A DNA stretch of 64,000 bases from an uncultured Porphyromonadaceae bacterium (GCA_947176755.1 CAMWRW010000003.1:1-64000); one strand, 5' to 3'. Counted from the first letter of the stretch, positions 8,827-17,479 are shown. Made by a program: numbers and translations. The notes: a model not told the origin generated them from the letters alone.

Positions 8827-9531
8827 ATGAAAATGAAATTCTGTCTCGCTGTCCTCTATCTCCTTTCAGCTTGCTTTACTGCGTATGGAGCTCTCCCGGA
8901 CGGACAAGAGGAAACAGCGTCCGGATATGATAACGAGAAGCAAGCCGAATCGAGCGGATGGATGCTCGGGCCTATGATAGGAGGAGAAATGTTTGGCGTC
9001 GGCAAGCATTTCGACAAAGTGAGTAATGACTTCTTTGGATTCTCAGGGGCCGTGGGGGGAAACGTCAGATATAAGTTCGACCGCCATTGGTTTGTTCAGG
9101 GGAGCCTTACGCTCGATTATGGCCGAACACTGATCATGCTCAATGTCCTTGAAAAGGGTATGCCCCCGACAGTCAATTCCCATGTAAACCGCTTTGCTGC
9201 GCATATACCGATTCAGGCAGGCTATTTATTCGGAGAAATGGCCGAGAATCAGGGGATATCGATAAATGCAGGGTTAGGATTCAATCTCGGTCTGGCAGGA
9301 AAGATCGACTCAACCACCTACACTCCCTCCCTTAATCTCTACGGGAACGACGGGGTCATGAACAGGTTCGGGTTGAGTCTCTGCTTCGGAGCAACAATTC
9401 ACATGAAGAAATGCGAGGCTGTCATCCGCGGCGACATCGGATTAACCCCTCAAGGACGCGGAATATACGTCAGACATGGCGTGACGGAATTTAATGTTCT
9501 GATTGGAATGGCATATATGTTCCATCTCTAA
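8827..9531 (+). CDS. Outer-membrane beta-barrel protein
   Basis: A 234-residue exported protein. The N-terminus is a signal peptide ending near AYGA; LSAC within it could also be read as a lipobox (Cys16), but the barrel-like body makes signal peptidase I cleavage more likely. The body alternates hydrophobic and polar residues and is rich in Gly and aromatic residues (FFGFSGAVGGNVRYKF, WFVQGSLTLDYG, INAGLGFNLGL), ending in the strand VLIGMAYMFHL with the aromatic/hydrophobic C-terminus expected for BamA-dependent insertion. It resembles the general porin-like outer-membrane beta-barrel family. It follows the large secreted protein, but a terminator lies between them. Function not known. Confidence 0.75.
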   Translation: MKMKFCLAVLYLLSACFTAYGALPDGQEETASGYDNEKQAESSGWMLGPMIGGEMFGVGKHFDKVSNDFFGFSGAVGGNVRYKFDRHWFVQGSLTLDYGRTLIMLNVLEKGMPPTVNSHVNRFAAHIPIQAGYLFGEMAENQGISINAGLGFNLGLAGKIDSTTYTPSLNLYGNDGVMNRFGLSLCFGATIHMKKCEAVIRGDIGLTPQGRGIYVRHGVTEFNVLIGMAYMFHL

Positions 9532-9559
9532 GAGTCCATAATACGAGGCGTACACGCTA

Positions 9560-9597
9560 AAGGCCGGCTTGACAATCGCGTCAAGCCGGCCTTTTTA
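9560..9597 (+). terminator. Strong intrinsic terminator
   Basis: The stem AAGGCCGGCTTGAC pairs with GTCAAGCCGGCCTT (14 bp), with a six-base loop and a T tract. It separates the barrel gene from the convergent transporter gene, and the A run on the other side lets it serve both strands. Confidence 0.9.
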
Positions 9598-9616
9598 TGT
9601 GATAATCACGTTCAAT

Positions 9617-11140
9617 TTAGCGGGTTACGCGTTCAAGCCAGCGAACCATACCGAACATTACGCTCATCGAAATCAGACAGACGCTGAAGAATACGGTCCA
9701 GGCAACCCAGATGGGGCATGCGTTATAGATCAGCGGACCTACCCACAACATCAGATTACCGATAGCTGTTGCGCCGAGCCAGAGACCCTGGCACAGACCC
9801 TGGAGATGTTTTGGAGCGACTTTCGACACGAACGAAAGGCCAAGCGGCGAGATAAAGAGTTCGGCCACGGTCAGGAAGAAATAAAGCACGAAGAGCACCC
9901 ACGGACCCGTCTTGAGCATTTCAGCCTGATCCGGGGGAAGGGCCTTGAAAGCCTCTGCCGAGGGATAACCTTTGACCCAAGAGAAAATCATAAGGAAGAG
10001 GTAGGCCAGACCGGCGAGCCCCATACCGATTGCAATCTTACGGGGTGTGGAGATTTCCTTTCCGCGACGGGAGAGGCGTGCGAAAACCCACATCACGAGA
10101 GGCGTGAGCACGATCACATAGAAAGGATTGAGTGCTTGCCAGATTTCAGGCTGAACGGAGTCGGTTTTCACAAAGTCGCGAGCGAAGAGAGATAGGGACG
10201 TACCGTTCTGATGGAACGAGAACCAGAAGAAGATTGCGATTCCGAGTACAGCAAAGAGAGCCCCCATGCGCTGGCGGATTTCTCCGGCCATACGTGCTTT
10301 CTCCTCGGGAGTGTAGCTGACGCTTTCCTGAGCTTCCTTCTTTGCAGGCGAGGGAAGGCCCTTCTTGGTGCAGATAAAGATGCAAAGGGAAATGAGCATC
10401 GCGGCCACAGAGGCGATGAATGAATAATGGATTCCGGTGTTGAAGACGTTGAGGTAACGCGTGCAGAACTCCGAGATGTTGGCCGACGCATCGCCTCCGA
10501 CTTCCGTGATAAGAGCATAGAGGTTGTTGAGGTTCTGCGTATCCATGGAGTCGGTCAGCGACAGATACTGATGGCAGAGAGCGGGCAGCGAGGCGTTGTA
10601 ACTCAAACCGTTCTCACCGAGCCACCATGAGCGGAGCATCGGAGCCACGAAGGGAGCGAGCACACCTCCGATGTTGATAAATACGTAGAAAATCTGGAAA
10701 CCGGAGTCGCGCTGGGAAGCGTAACGGGGATCATCATAGAGCTGTCCGACAATAGCCTGGAGATTGCCCTTGAAGAGACCGTTTCCGAACGCAATCAGGA
10801 AAAGGGCGGCGCAGGTGAGCACGAGGAGCCATGTGGCCGTCTCGCGCGAGGCGAAGATGGGGATGGCGAGAATAATGTAACCGATGGTCATCACCACAAG
10901 TCCCCAGATAATGGTCGATTTATAGTTCTGAGTTTTGTCGGCAATCACACCTCCGACGAGAGAAAGGATGTAGATTCCGGCATAAAAGCAGGAATAGATA
11001 ATGGCGGAGGTTTCTTCCGAGAGTCCGAATTTCGAACAAAGGAAGAGAACCAACACCGCGTTCATGATGTAATAGCCAAACCGTTCGCCCATGTTGGAGA
11101 GGGCGGCGGGAATCAGGCCTTTCGGTTGGTTGGCAAACAT
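9617..11140 (-). CDS. Proton-dependent oligopeptide transporter (POT/PTR2 family)
   Basis: A 507-residue inner-membrane protein of the major facilitator superfamily with about 12-14 hydrophobic segments. The N-terminal NMGERFGYYIMNAVL contains the ExxER-like POT signature in helix 1, and GGVIADKTQNYKSTI is the MFS loop 2-3 motif. FYVFINIGGVLAPF corresponds to the helix 5 PTR2 signature. It imports di- and tripeptides using the proton gradient. The length is as expected for bacterial members. The gene follows sufE by 64 bases on the same strand. No individual promoter is obvious, so co-transcription with sufE is possible. Confidence 0.88.
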   Translation of the reverse strand: MFANQPKGLIPAALSNMGERFGYYIMNAVLVLFLCSKFGLSEETSAIIYSCFYAGIYILSLVGGVIADKTQNYKSTIIWGLVVMTIGYIILAIPIFASRETATWLLVLTCAALFLIAFGNGLFKGNLQAIVGQLYDDPRYASQRDSGFQIFYVFINIGGVLAPFVAPMLRSWWLGENGLSYNASLPALCHQYLSLTDSMDTQNLNNLYALITEVGGDASANISEFCTRYLNVFNTGIHYSFIASVAAMLISLCIFICTKKGLPSPAKKEAQESVSYTPEEKARMAGEIRQRMGALFAVLGIAIFFWFSFHQNGTSLSLFARDFVKTDSVQPEIWQALNPFYVIVLTPLVMWVFARLSRRGKEISTPRKIAIGMGLAGLAYLFLMIFSWVKGYPSAEAFKALPPDQAEMLKTGPWVLFVLYFFLTVAELFISPLGLSFVSKVAPKHLQGLCQGLWLGATAIGNLMLWVGPLIYNACPIWVAWTVFFSVCLISMSVMFGMVRWLERVTR

Positions 11141-11204
11141 AGCTTTTGGTTGGTTAGTTATTAGGTTTAAGGTTTGTTACATGGAAACCGGCCGGGGCTC
11201 GATC

Positions 11205-11630
11205 TTACTTGTCGAGGAGCGAGAATGCGCGGGCATAGTCGCGGATCTGTTTCACCATCGCCACCAACCCGTTGGAACGCGTGGGGGAAAGATGTTCGGA
11301 AAGGCCGATACGGTCGATGAAATAGAGGTCGGCATCAAGAATCTCACGCGGGGTCCGGTTGTTGAGCACCCGCATCAACAGCGCCACAATTCCCTTTACT
11401 ATCAGTGCATCGGAGTCGGCTCGAAAGTTAATCGTGCCGTCATCGGCACGTCGGGCGTCGATCCATACGCGGCTCTGGCAACCCTCGATAAGGTTTGCCG
11501 GCGTCTTCTCCGATTCGGGAAATTCGGGCAGCGTGTTGCCGAGATCAATGATGTAAGCATATCGGTCCATCCAGTCGGAGAGACCGTCAAACTCCTCGAT
11601 TATTTCATCTTGAGCTTCGTTGATAGTCAT
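11205..11630 (-). CDS. sufE: SufE family iron-sulfur assembly protein
   Basis: A 141-residue cytoplasmic protein. SufE accepts persulfide sulfur from the cysteine desulfurase SufS and hands it to the SUF scaffold. The acceptor cysteine is Cys51 in the motif EGCQSRVW. The full-length fold is present, from IIEEFDGLSDWMDRYAYI to the C-terminal SPTRSNGLVAMVKQIRDYA helix. The other suf genes are not in the window, so this is a stand-alone copy. It is transcribed from a promoter region shared divergently with greA. Confidence 0.9.
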   Translation of the reverse strand: MTINEAQDEIIEEFDGLSDWMDRYAYIIDLGNTLPEFPESEKTPANLIEGCQSRVWIDARRADDGTINFRADSDALIVKGIVALLMRVLNNRTPREILDADLYFIDRIGLSEHLSPTRSNGLVAMVKQIRDYARAFSLLDK

Positions 11631-11693
11631 AAAAAGAGGCCCCCGGGGGCGATTAAAAGTTAATGATTCCTAACGGGGAGAGGATTCAAAAGC

Positions 11694-11701
11694 CAAAATT
11701 A
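11694..11701 (-). promoter_or_regulatory. Putative promoter (-7 box) for sufE
   Basis: The minus strand reads TAATTTTG followed by G, matching TAnnTTTG, about 65 bases upstream of sufE. The -33 element is not clear (TTTC rather than TTTG). It is divergent from the greA promoter, whose -33 box starts nine bases away. Confidence 0.45.
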
Positions 11702-11709
11702 ATAAAATA

Positions 11710-11741
11710 TTTGTGGAAACGAAATAAAAGCGGTAACTTTG
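11710..11741 (+). promoter_or_regulatory. Promoter for greA
   Basis: TTTG (11710-11713), 20 bases, TAACTTTG (11734-11741), a full consensus match. The leader would be about 120 bases and contains the hairpin at 11757-11776. Confidence 0.75.
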
Positions 11742-11756
11742 CGACATGAAAAGAGG

Positions 11757-11776
11757 GCCGCGGGAAATCCCGCGGC
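11757..11776 (+). promoter_or_regulatory. GC-rich hairpin in the greA leader
   Basis: GCCGCGGGA pairs with TCCCGCGGC (nine pairs, very short loop), starting about 10 bases after the expected transcription start and followed by TTTC. It could be an attenuator-like or RNA-stabilising 5' hairpin. The U tract is too short for a confident terminator call. Confidence 0.5.
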
Positions 11777-11868
11777 TTTCTGAACATACACGGCGAGCCG
11801 GCATCTGCGTGTCGGGTCGCTGACTTTTACACTATCATAAATCAACTTACTATCTTACATAACTAAGA

Positions 11869-12333
11869 ATGGCAACATATCTTACCCAAGAGGGCTACAA
11901 CAAGAAGATGCAGGAGCTTGCCGAGCTGGAAGCGCAGCGTCCGGCGGTGAAGCAAGCGATAGCCGAGGCTCGCGACAAGGGCGATCTTTCGGAAAACGCC
12001 GAATATGACGCAGCCAAGGAAGCGCAGGGCATGCTTGAGATGAAAATCGCCAAGCTGAAAGAACTCGTGGCCTCAGCCCGCATTATAGATGACAGCAAAC
12101 TGAACACGGAGGAGGTCCAGCTGCTCAATAAAGTGACGATCAAGAATGTGAGCAACGGAATGACCATGACTTACACAATCGTGACTGAGAACGAGGCGAA
12201 CCTTCGGGAACAGAAAATCTCATCGACGACTCCGATTGCAAAGGCTCTTATCGGCCATAAGGTAGGCGACGTGGTGAAAGTGCAGGTGCCGGCCGGCATT
12301 GTGGATTTCGAGATTATCAAGATTGAAATCTGA
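11869..12333 (+). CDS. greA: Transcription elongation factor GreA
   Basis: A 154-residue cytoplasmic factor that rescues backtracked RNA polymerase by stimulating cleavage of the nascent RNA. The N-terminal coiled coil (residues of about 1-75) carries the acidic tip GDLSENAEYDAA with Asp39 and Glu42, which enter the polymerase secondary channel. The C-terminal FKBP-like domain ends in SSTTPIAKALIGHKVGDVVKVQ, the GreA/GreB signature. Length matches the family. It is followed by a weak hairpin and then the HIT gene on the same strand, which may be co-transcribed. Confidence 0.96.
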   Translation: MATYLTQEGYNKKMQELAELEAQRPAVKQAIAEARDKGDLSENAEYDAAKEAQGMLEMKIAKLKELVASARIIDDSKLNTEEVQLLNKVTIKNVSNGMTMTYTIVTENEANLREQKISSTTPIAKALIGHKVGDVVKVQVPAGIVDFEIIKIEI

Positions 12334-12396
12334 TCCGGTCGCGGGATAAAACCGCGGATAGGCCCGTCCCTGCTCCGATCTCCAAATTTTCATCCT

Positions 12397-12419
12397 ACAC
12401 TCCCCGGAGGAGTGTTCTT
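12397..12419 (+). terminator. Weak hairpin between greA and the HIT gene
   Basis: ACACTCC pairs with GGAGTGT (seven pairs), followed by TCTTG. A weak terminator at most, so partial read-through into the HIT gene is likely. Confidence 0.35.
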
Positions 12420-12452
12420 GCGCAAAACCAACAGAACTCAATTCATAAAACC

Positions 12453-12842
12453 ATGACCATATTCTCAAAAATTGTAGCAGGAGAGATTCCGAGTTATAAA
12501 ATAGCCGAGGATGACCGTTATTACGCCTTCCTCGACATCAACCCGGTCAGAAGGGGCCACACGCTGGTGATACCCAAAAATGAAACTGATTATATCTTCG
12601 ACCTTTCAGACGCTGAGTTAGGCGGTCTGACAGTGTTCGCGAAGAAAGTGGCCGAAGCGATCCGGAAAGCTATTCCCTGCCGGAAAGTCGGAATGGCCGT
12701 GTTAGGACTGGAAGTGCCCCACGCCCATATCCATCTGATTCCGCTTCAGAATGAAGGAGACATGGATTTCCGCAATAAGCTCGAAGGGGTCACTCCCGAG
12801 GAACTTGCCGCAACGGCAGCCGAGATTCGCGCCGCTTTCTGA
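12453..12842 (+). CDS. HIT family nucleotide hydrolase/transferase
   Basis: A 129-residue cytoplasmic protein of the histidine-triad superfamily, HINT branch by length and opening (TIFSKIVAGEIPSYKI). The triad HAHIHLIP puts the catalytic histidines at residues 90, 92 and 94. Relatives hydrolyse adenosine phosphoramidates such as AMP-lysine; the physiological substrate here is not known. FLDINPVRRGHTLVIPK is also typical of the family. Position after greA is common in Bacteroidales, but no functional link is implied. Confidence 0.92.
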   Translation: MTIFSKIVAGEIPSYKIAEDDRYYAFLDINPVRRGHTLVIPKNETDYIFDLSDAELGGLTVFAKKVAEAIRKAIPCRKVGMAVLGLEVPHAHIHLIPLQNEGDMDFRNKLEGVTPEELAATAAEIRAAF

Positions 12843-12862
12843 AAAAAGCTCATCATAAATTC

Positions 12863-12900
12863 GCCGGGTTCGCAACAATTTGCGGACCCGGCATTGTTAT
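12863..12900 (+). terminator. Intrinsic terminator after the HIT gene
   Basis: GCCGGGTTCGCA pairs with TGCGGACCCGGC (12 pairs, one G-U), six-base loop, followed by a T-rich tail. Confidence 0.75.
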
Positions 12901-12993
12901 TATTATACAGGCTCCGGGACTTCCCGTCTCAAGCCCGGGAATTTGATACTAATGTAAACATAAAGGATATTATTCTAAACATAAAATATACGT

Positions 12994-14181
12994 ATGGAAA
13001 ACTTCACATATTGGTCGCCGACGGAGTTCATTTTCGGGCGCGACACACAAAAAGAGACCGGCTCGGCCCTCGCCCGCTATGGGGCACGCAAGGTTATGAT
13101 TGTCTACGGATCAGACCGCATCGAACACAACGGATTGCTCAAAGAGGTGACCGACTCTCTGCGCGGAGCCGGCCTTGAATATGTCACGTTCAAGGGGGTA
13201 AAACCGAATCCGACCGCTCAGAATGTCTACGACGGAATCCGCGTGGCCCGCGACGAGAAGGTCGATTTTCTGCTTGCAATCGGGGGAGGTTCGCCGATTG
13301 ACGCTGCAAAAGGGATGGCCCTCGGAGCCCTCTACCCCGGCGATTTCTGGGATTTCTACTGCGGCAAGGCCACTCCGGAGGCAGCCCTTCCACTGGGCGT
13401 CGTGCTGACAATCCCGGCCGCCGGCAGCGAAGGAAGCGGAAACTCCGTGATCACCAATGAGGAGACCCATCAGAAGATTTCCGTCCGCTATCCCTTTATC
13501 CTGCGCCCTCGGTTTGCAGTGATGAACCCCGAGCTCACCTACAGCCTCCCTTGGGAGCAGACCGCTTACGGGGTTGTCGACATGATGGCCCATATATACG
13601 AGCGCTATTTCTCCAACACCCCCGGCACGGAACTCGTAGACTCCTATTCGGAAGCTATCCTGCGCGACATCATGGACCGCGCCCTTACACTCCGTCTGCA
13701 ACCTGACGACTACGACGCCCGCGCCGACGTGATGTGGGCCGGAACGCTCGCTCATAACGGACTCTGCGGAGTCGGAAAAACCGAGGACTGGGCTTCCCAT
13801 CGACTCGAACATGAAATTTCAGCCTTCTATGATGTGGCCCACGGCGCCGGACTGGCCGTTATTATTCCGGCATGGATGGAATTCTGCGCCCGCCGCAATC
13901 CCGACAAGCTCTGGAAATTCGCGATCAATGTGATGTCGGTGAACCCCGCCGGGAAAGACACCGATGAAATTATCGACGAGGGAATATCCAATCTGAAGAA
14001 CTTCTATCACGACCTGGGCCTGACCACCAACCTTCGGACCCTGCTCGGCGGAGAGGAACCGGATATCGAGAAAATGGTGAAATCGCTCCATCGCAACATG
14101 GGCGACACTCTCGGAAATTATGTCAAACTCTCGATGGATGACTGCCGGGAAATCTACCGAATCGCCTGCGAGGCGGAATAA
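12994..14181 (+). CDS. Iron-containing alcohol dehydrogenase (BDH/YqhD-like)
   Basis: A 395-residue group III metal-dependent alcohol dehydrogenase that interconverts alcohols or aldehydes with NAD(P)H. The Rossmann-like part has the IGGGSPIDAAKG motif (about 96-107). Metal ligands expected for the family are visible: Asp196 and His200 (VVDMMAHIYERYF), His269 (SHRLEHE) and His283 (YDVAHGAGLA). The sequence resembles NADH/NADPH-dependent butanol dehydrogenases, but the true substrate cannot be read from sequence. It lies 9 bases upstream of the acyl-CoA ligase and probably shares its transcript. No clear TAnnTTTG box is seen in the 90 bases before it. Confidence 0.92.
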   Translation: MENFTYWSPTEFIFGRDTQKETGSALARYGARKVMIVYGSDRIEHNGLLKEVTDSLRGAGLEYVTFKGVKPNPTAQNVYDGIRVARDEKVDFLLAIGGGSPIDAAKGMALGALYPGDFWDFYCGKATPEAALPLGVVLTIPAAGSEGSGNSVITNEETHQKISVRYPFILRPRFAVMNPELTYSLPWEQTAYGVVDMMAHIYERYFSNTPGTELVDSYSEAILRDIMDRALTLRLQPDDYDARADVMWAGTLAHNGLCGVGKTEDWASHRLEHEISAFYDVAHGAGLAVIIPAWMEFCARRNPDKLWKFAINVMSVNPAGKDTDEIIDEGISNLKNFYHDLGLTTNLRTLLGGEEPDIEKMVKSLHRNMGDTLGNYVKLSMDDCREIYRIACEAE

Positions 14182-14190
14182 TTCTCGGGT

Positions 14191-15858
14191 ATGGAAAAAG
14201 TCGATATCAAAAACTTCATAAAAATCTACGAAAAGAGCTTCATCGAGAACTGGGATCTCCCTGCTCTCACCGACTATGTGTCCGGGAAGACGATGAATTA
14301 CAGCGATGTCGCGACAAGCATAGCGAAAATCCACACGTTCTACGACTCGATAGGTCTTCGGAAGGGGGATAAAGTTGCGTTGTGCGGAAAAGATTCGGTG
14401 AACTGGGTGCTGATCTATATGGCCACCGTGACCTACGGAGCCATTATCGTGCCGATTCTTTCGGAGTTCAACCCTGTCGACGTGACACATATCGTGAACC
14501 ATTGCGACGCTACCCTCTTTTTCATCTCCGAGCACCTCTGGGAACCGATCGAGCCCGAGGCTTTGCTGAAGCCTCGGGGCGTGCTTGAGATCGAGAGTTT
14601 CAAATTGCTCCATGAAAAGGAGGGAGAGGAACTGCGCCGCCATCTCCGGCTTCTGACACGCCGATTCCGCCGTCTATATCCCGGAGGCTTCACATCGGAG
14701 AATATCCACTATGCCGAGCGCGACAACAGCGAGGTGTCAGAAATCAATTACACGTCAGGCACGACAGGCTTCTCGAAGGGAGTGATGCTTACGGGCGAGA
14801 ATCTTGCCGGGAATGTATGCTTCGGCATGGAGACGATGCTTCATTTCCGGAGTTCGCGAGCCTTGGCATTCCTTCCGCTGGCCCACGCCTACGGCTGTGC
14901 ATTCGACATGCTGACCCCGCTGGCCGTCGGATCACACATCACTCTTCTGGGCAAGATACCCTCGCCCCGCGTTCTCCTCAAAGCTATGGCCGAGGTGAAG
15001 CCGAACCTCGTTATATGCGTGCCCCTTATCCTCGAAAAAATCTACAAGAGTCAGATTCTGCCGATGATTTCCAAGGGGACAATGCGCTGGACACTTGCCG
15101 TTCCATTCCTTGACTCCTTCATATATTCTAAAATCCGTAAGAAACTGATTGATGCATTCGGAGGAGAATTCGAGGAGGTGATAGTCGGCGGGGCTCCCCT
15201 CAACCATGAAGTGGAGGATTTCCTTTACAAAATCAAGTTCCCTTTTACCGTCGGCTACGGCATGACCGAATGCGGCCCTCTCATCAGCTATACACCCTGG
15301 AAAGAGTTCATCCCGGGCTCGTCAGGCCGGACGCTTCCCAACATGGAGTCGAAAATCGATTCTCCCGACCCGGAAAACATTCCCGGGGAAATCTGTGTGA
15401 GGGGGGCGAACAGGATGAAGGGATATTACCGCAATCCCAAAGCGACGGAGGCTGTCATAGACAAGGATGGCTGGCTCCACACAGGCGACATGGGCACGCG
15501 CAGCAAGGATGGCACACTCTTTTTACGCGGACGTTCGAAAACGATGCTTCTCTCGGCATCGGGCCAGAATATCTATCCGGAAGAGATCGAGGCGAAGCTC
15601 AACAATATGCCCTTCGTGTCGGAGAGTCTTGTCGTGGACCGCGATGGCCGTCTTACTGCGCTCGTATATCCTGATTATGCCGCTCTTGACCGATTTGAGA
15701 TCGGAGTCAACGACCTTGATTCCACAATGGAGAATATCCGGAAAGAGCTCAACAAGCTTGTTGCTCCCTACGAACAAATCCAAAAGATTGTGTTGATGCC
15801 CAACGAGTTTGAAAAGACTCCGAAACGAAGCATCAAGCGATTCCTCTACACGCATTGA
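14191..15858 (+). CDS. AMP-dependent long-chain acyl-CoA synthetase-like ligase
   Basis: A 555-residue adenylate-forming enzyme that activates a carboxylic acid, probably a fatty acid, with ATP and then transfers it to CoA or another thiol. The ATP-binding motif NYTSGTTGFSKGV lies at about 186-199. GYGMTECGPLISYT is the A5 motif, and GWLHTGDMG with the Asp of A7 follows near residue 428. The C-terminal lid contains GRSKTMLLSASGQNIYPEEIE, and the family catalytic lysine is likely in KTPKRSIKRF near the C-terminus. Length is slightly short of FadD-type proteins (about 560-600). It is in a two-gene unit with the dehydrogenase and is followed by a strong terminator. Confidence 0.9.
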   Translation: MEKVDIKNFIKIYEKSFIENWDLPALTDYVSGKTMNYSDVATSIAKIHTFYDSIGLRKGDKVALCGKDSVNWVLIYMATVTYGAIIVPILSEFNPVDVTHIVNHCDATLFFISEHLWEPIEPEALLKPRGVLEIESFKLLHEKEGEELRRHLRLLTRRFRRLYPGGFTSENIHYAERDNSEVSEINYTSGTTGFSKGVMLTGENLAGNVCFGMETMLHFRSSRALAFLPLAHAYGCAFDMLTPLAVGSHITLLGKIPSPRVLLKAMAEVKPNLVICVPLILEKIYKSQILPMISKGTMRWTLAVPFLDSFIYSKIRKKLIDAFGGEFEEVIVGGAPLNHEVEDFLYKIKFPFTVGYGMTECGPLISYTPWKEFIPGSSGRTLPNMESKIDSPDPENIPGEICVRGANRMKGYYRNPKATEAVIDKDGWLHTGDMGTRSKDGTLFLRGRSKTMLLSASGQNIYPEEIEAKLNNMPFVSESLVVDRDGRLTALVYPDYAALDRFEIGVNDLDSTMENIRKELNKLVAPYEQIQKIVLMPNEFEKTPKRSIKRFLYTH

Positions 15859-15876
15859 CATCGCGCACGAAAAGCT

Positions 15877-15908
15877 AAAAAATCCGTTCCTCGTGAACGG
15901 ATTTTTTA
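15877..15908. terminator. Palindromic intrinsic terminator
   Basis: AAAAAATCCGTTC pairs with GAACGGATTTTTT (13 pairs, five-base loop). The A and T runs on both sides would let it work in either direction. Confidence 0.9.
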
Positions 15909-15925
15909 TTTTCGCGCGCTTTTAT

Positions 15926-15933
15926 TATCTTTG
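15926..15933 (+). promoter_or_regulatory. Putative promoter (-7 box) for the UbiA gene
   Basis: TATCTTTG matches TAnnTTTG and lies 34 bases before the ATG. The -33 element is not well matched. Confidence 0.5.
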
Positions 15934-15967
15934 ACGTTCGTAAAACGCCATCCGGCGCTGCAAATTC

Positions 15968-16864
15968 ATGGATTTTATGATTCCATCCTTCTCCGACTGG
16001 CTACGCCTCATGCGTCCGGCGCAATGGATAAAAAACCTTTTTGTGTTCTTTCCTGCCATTTTCGGCGGAGGCCTTCTTGATGCCCGGATTTTTATAGGAG
16101 CTTGCGAGAGTTTCATTATCTTTTGCCTGCTCGCCTCGTCCATCTATGTGATTAACGACATCCGCGACCGGGAGGCCGACCGGGCACATCCGGAGAAGTG
16201 CCGGCGCCCTATCGCTTCCGGGCGGATAAGTAAGAAAACGGCCGTCGGGTTTGCCCTGACTCTTGATTTCCTCTGGATTTTCCTGACCTATATATGGTTC
16301 GGGTTTCGCCCGGAGGTCTGGGCAATCGTGGGGGGCTATTTTCTCATGAACCTCGCCTATTCCATGGGTCTGAAACAAGTTGCGATCGTCGACGTGTTTA
16401 TAGTCTCGGCGGGATTCGTGTTGCGCGTCCTGATGGGAGGTGTGGTGTGCCGGATATGGGTTTCGCCGTGGTTGATAATGATGGTGCTCCTCGGGACGCT
16501 TCTGATCGCATTCGGCAAACGGCGAGACGACGTGCTTCTCATGGAGGCGGGCCACAAAGCGACCCGCAAATCAATCACGACCTATAACATACAGTTTATC
16601 AATCAAGTTCTCTCAATGCTGTCGGCGGCCACGATCGTTGCCTACGTCTGCTACACGTTGAGTCCGGCCGTGGAAGAGCGGTTCGGCTCGGAATATATCT
16701 ATCTGACGAGCATATTCGTGATTGCAGCTCTTCTCCGCTATCTTCAGATAGCGGTCGTGTTCGAACGGAGCGGGCGACCGACACAAATTCTATATGGCGA
16801 CCGCTTCATCGTGGCGTGCGCCCTTCTCTGGATGATTTCCTTCCTCATAATAATTTATTGCTGA
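15968..16864 (+). CDS. UbiA-family prenyltransferase, decaprenyl-phosphate phosphoribosyltransferase-like
   Basis: A 298-residue polytopic inner-membrane protein with about 8-9 hydrophobic segments. The first aspartate-rich motif, NDIRDREAD (Asn63, Asp64, Asp67, Asp71), binds Mg-prenyl diphosphate or phosphate in UbiA enzymes. The second region, YSMGLKQVAIVDVFIVSAGFVLR, and the GGVVCRIWVSPWLI stretch are like decaprenyl-phosphate 5-phosphoribosyltransferases (mycobacterial Rv3806c group). This suggests transfer of phosphoribose or a related group to an isoprenoid lipid for envelope glycan synthesis. The next gene, two bases downstream, is a HAD phosphatase, a pairing expected if the product is then dephosphorylated. 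Confidence 0.85.
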   Translation: MDFMIPSFSDWLRLMRPAQWIKNLFVFFPAIFGGGLLDARIFIGACESFIIFCLLASSIYVINDIRDREADRAHPEKCRRPIASGRISKKTAVGFALTLDFLWIFLTYIWFGFRPEVWAIVGGYFLMNLAYSMGLKQVAIVDVFIVSAGFVLRVLMGGVVCRIWVSPWLIMMVLLGTLLIAFGKRRDDVLLMEAGHKATRKSITTYNIQFINQVLSMLSAATIVAYVCYTLSPAVEERFGSEYIYLTSIFVIAALLRYLQIAVVFERSGRPTQILYGDRFIVACALLWMISFLIIIYC

Positions 16865-16866
16865 TC

Positions 16867-17460
16867 ATGCCTTCAGGAAAGATTATAAGTGCATTTGACT
16901 TTGACGGGACAATCACCTGCCGCGACACCTTCTCCGATTTCGCCATCTTCGCGGTCGGGAGAAAGCGATGGCTGGAGAGCTTGTTGCGCTGCACGCCGGT
17001 GCTCGCGGGATGGAAGCTGGGAATGGTGAAGGCGGAAAAGGCAAAGCAACGTCTCTTCTCAGCCCTCTACGCGGGAATGCCGTCGGAGGAGTTTCACGCA
17101 CTTGGCCGGAAATATGCATTCAGAATCAATACGCTGCTGCGGCCGTCGGTCGTGGCCAAGCTACGGGAAGCAGCCGGTCGGGGCGACGAAGTGGCCATAG
17201 TGTCGGCAAGTGTCGGCGACTGGATTCGTCCCTGGGCAGGCTCGATGGGCGTTGACTATGTGCTCGCCACGGAGGCGGAAATCGGTCCTGACGGACGGCT
17301 CACGGGCCGCTTCTCGACACGCAACTGCAACGGCGCGGAGAAAGTGAAACGCCTGCTCGAAACCTTTCCCGACCGGAAGAATGCTATCCTCGTTGCCTAC
17401 GGCGATTCCCGGGGCGACGCGAGGATGCTGAAGGAGGCTGACTATCCCCATTATGTCTGA
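16867..17460 (+). CDS. HAD-superfamily phosphatase (subfamily IB)
   Basis: A 197-residue soluble phosphatase. The nucleophile motif FDFDGTIT places Asp11 and Asp13 in the HAD active site, and GDSRGDARML near the C-terminus is the metal-binding motif IV. The helical cap between residues of about 20 and 95 fits the phosphoserine-phosphatase-like IB subgroup. I chose the ATG at 16867, two bases after the UbiA stop, because upstream starts lie inside the UbiA frame and add no conserved residues. The coupling suggests it dephosphorylates the lipid-phosphoribose product of the UbiA enzyme; that is an inference. Its end overlaps the leader of the dipeptidase gene. Confidence 0.87.
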   Translation: MPSGKIISAFDFDGTITCRDTFSDFAIFAVGRKRWLESLLRCTPVLAGWKLGMVKAEKAKQRLFSALYAGMPSEEFHALGRKYAFRINTLLRPSVVAKLREAAGRGDEVAIVSASVGDWIRPWAGSMGVDYVLATEAEIGPDGRLTGRFSTRNCNGAEKVKRLLETFPDRKNAILVAYGDSRGDARMLKEADYPHYV

Positions 17461-17479
17461 ATTTCAAAACCTGCATAAC

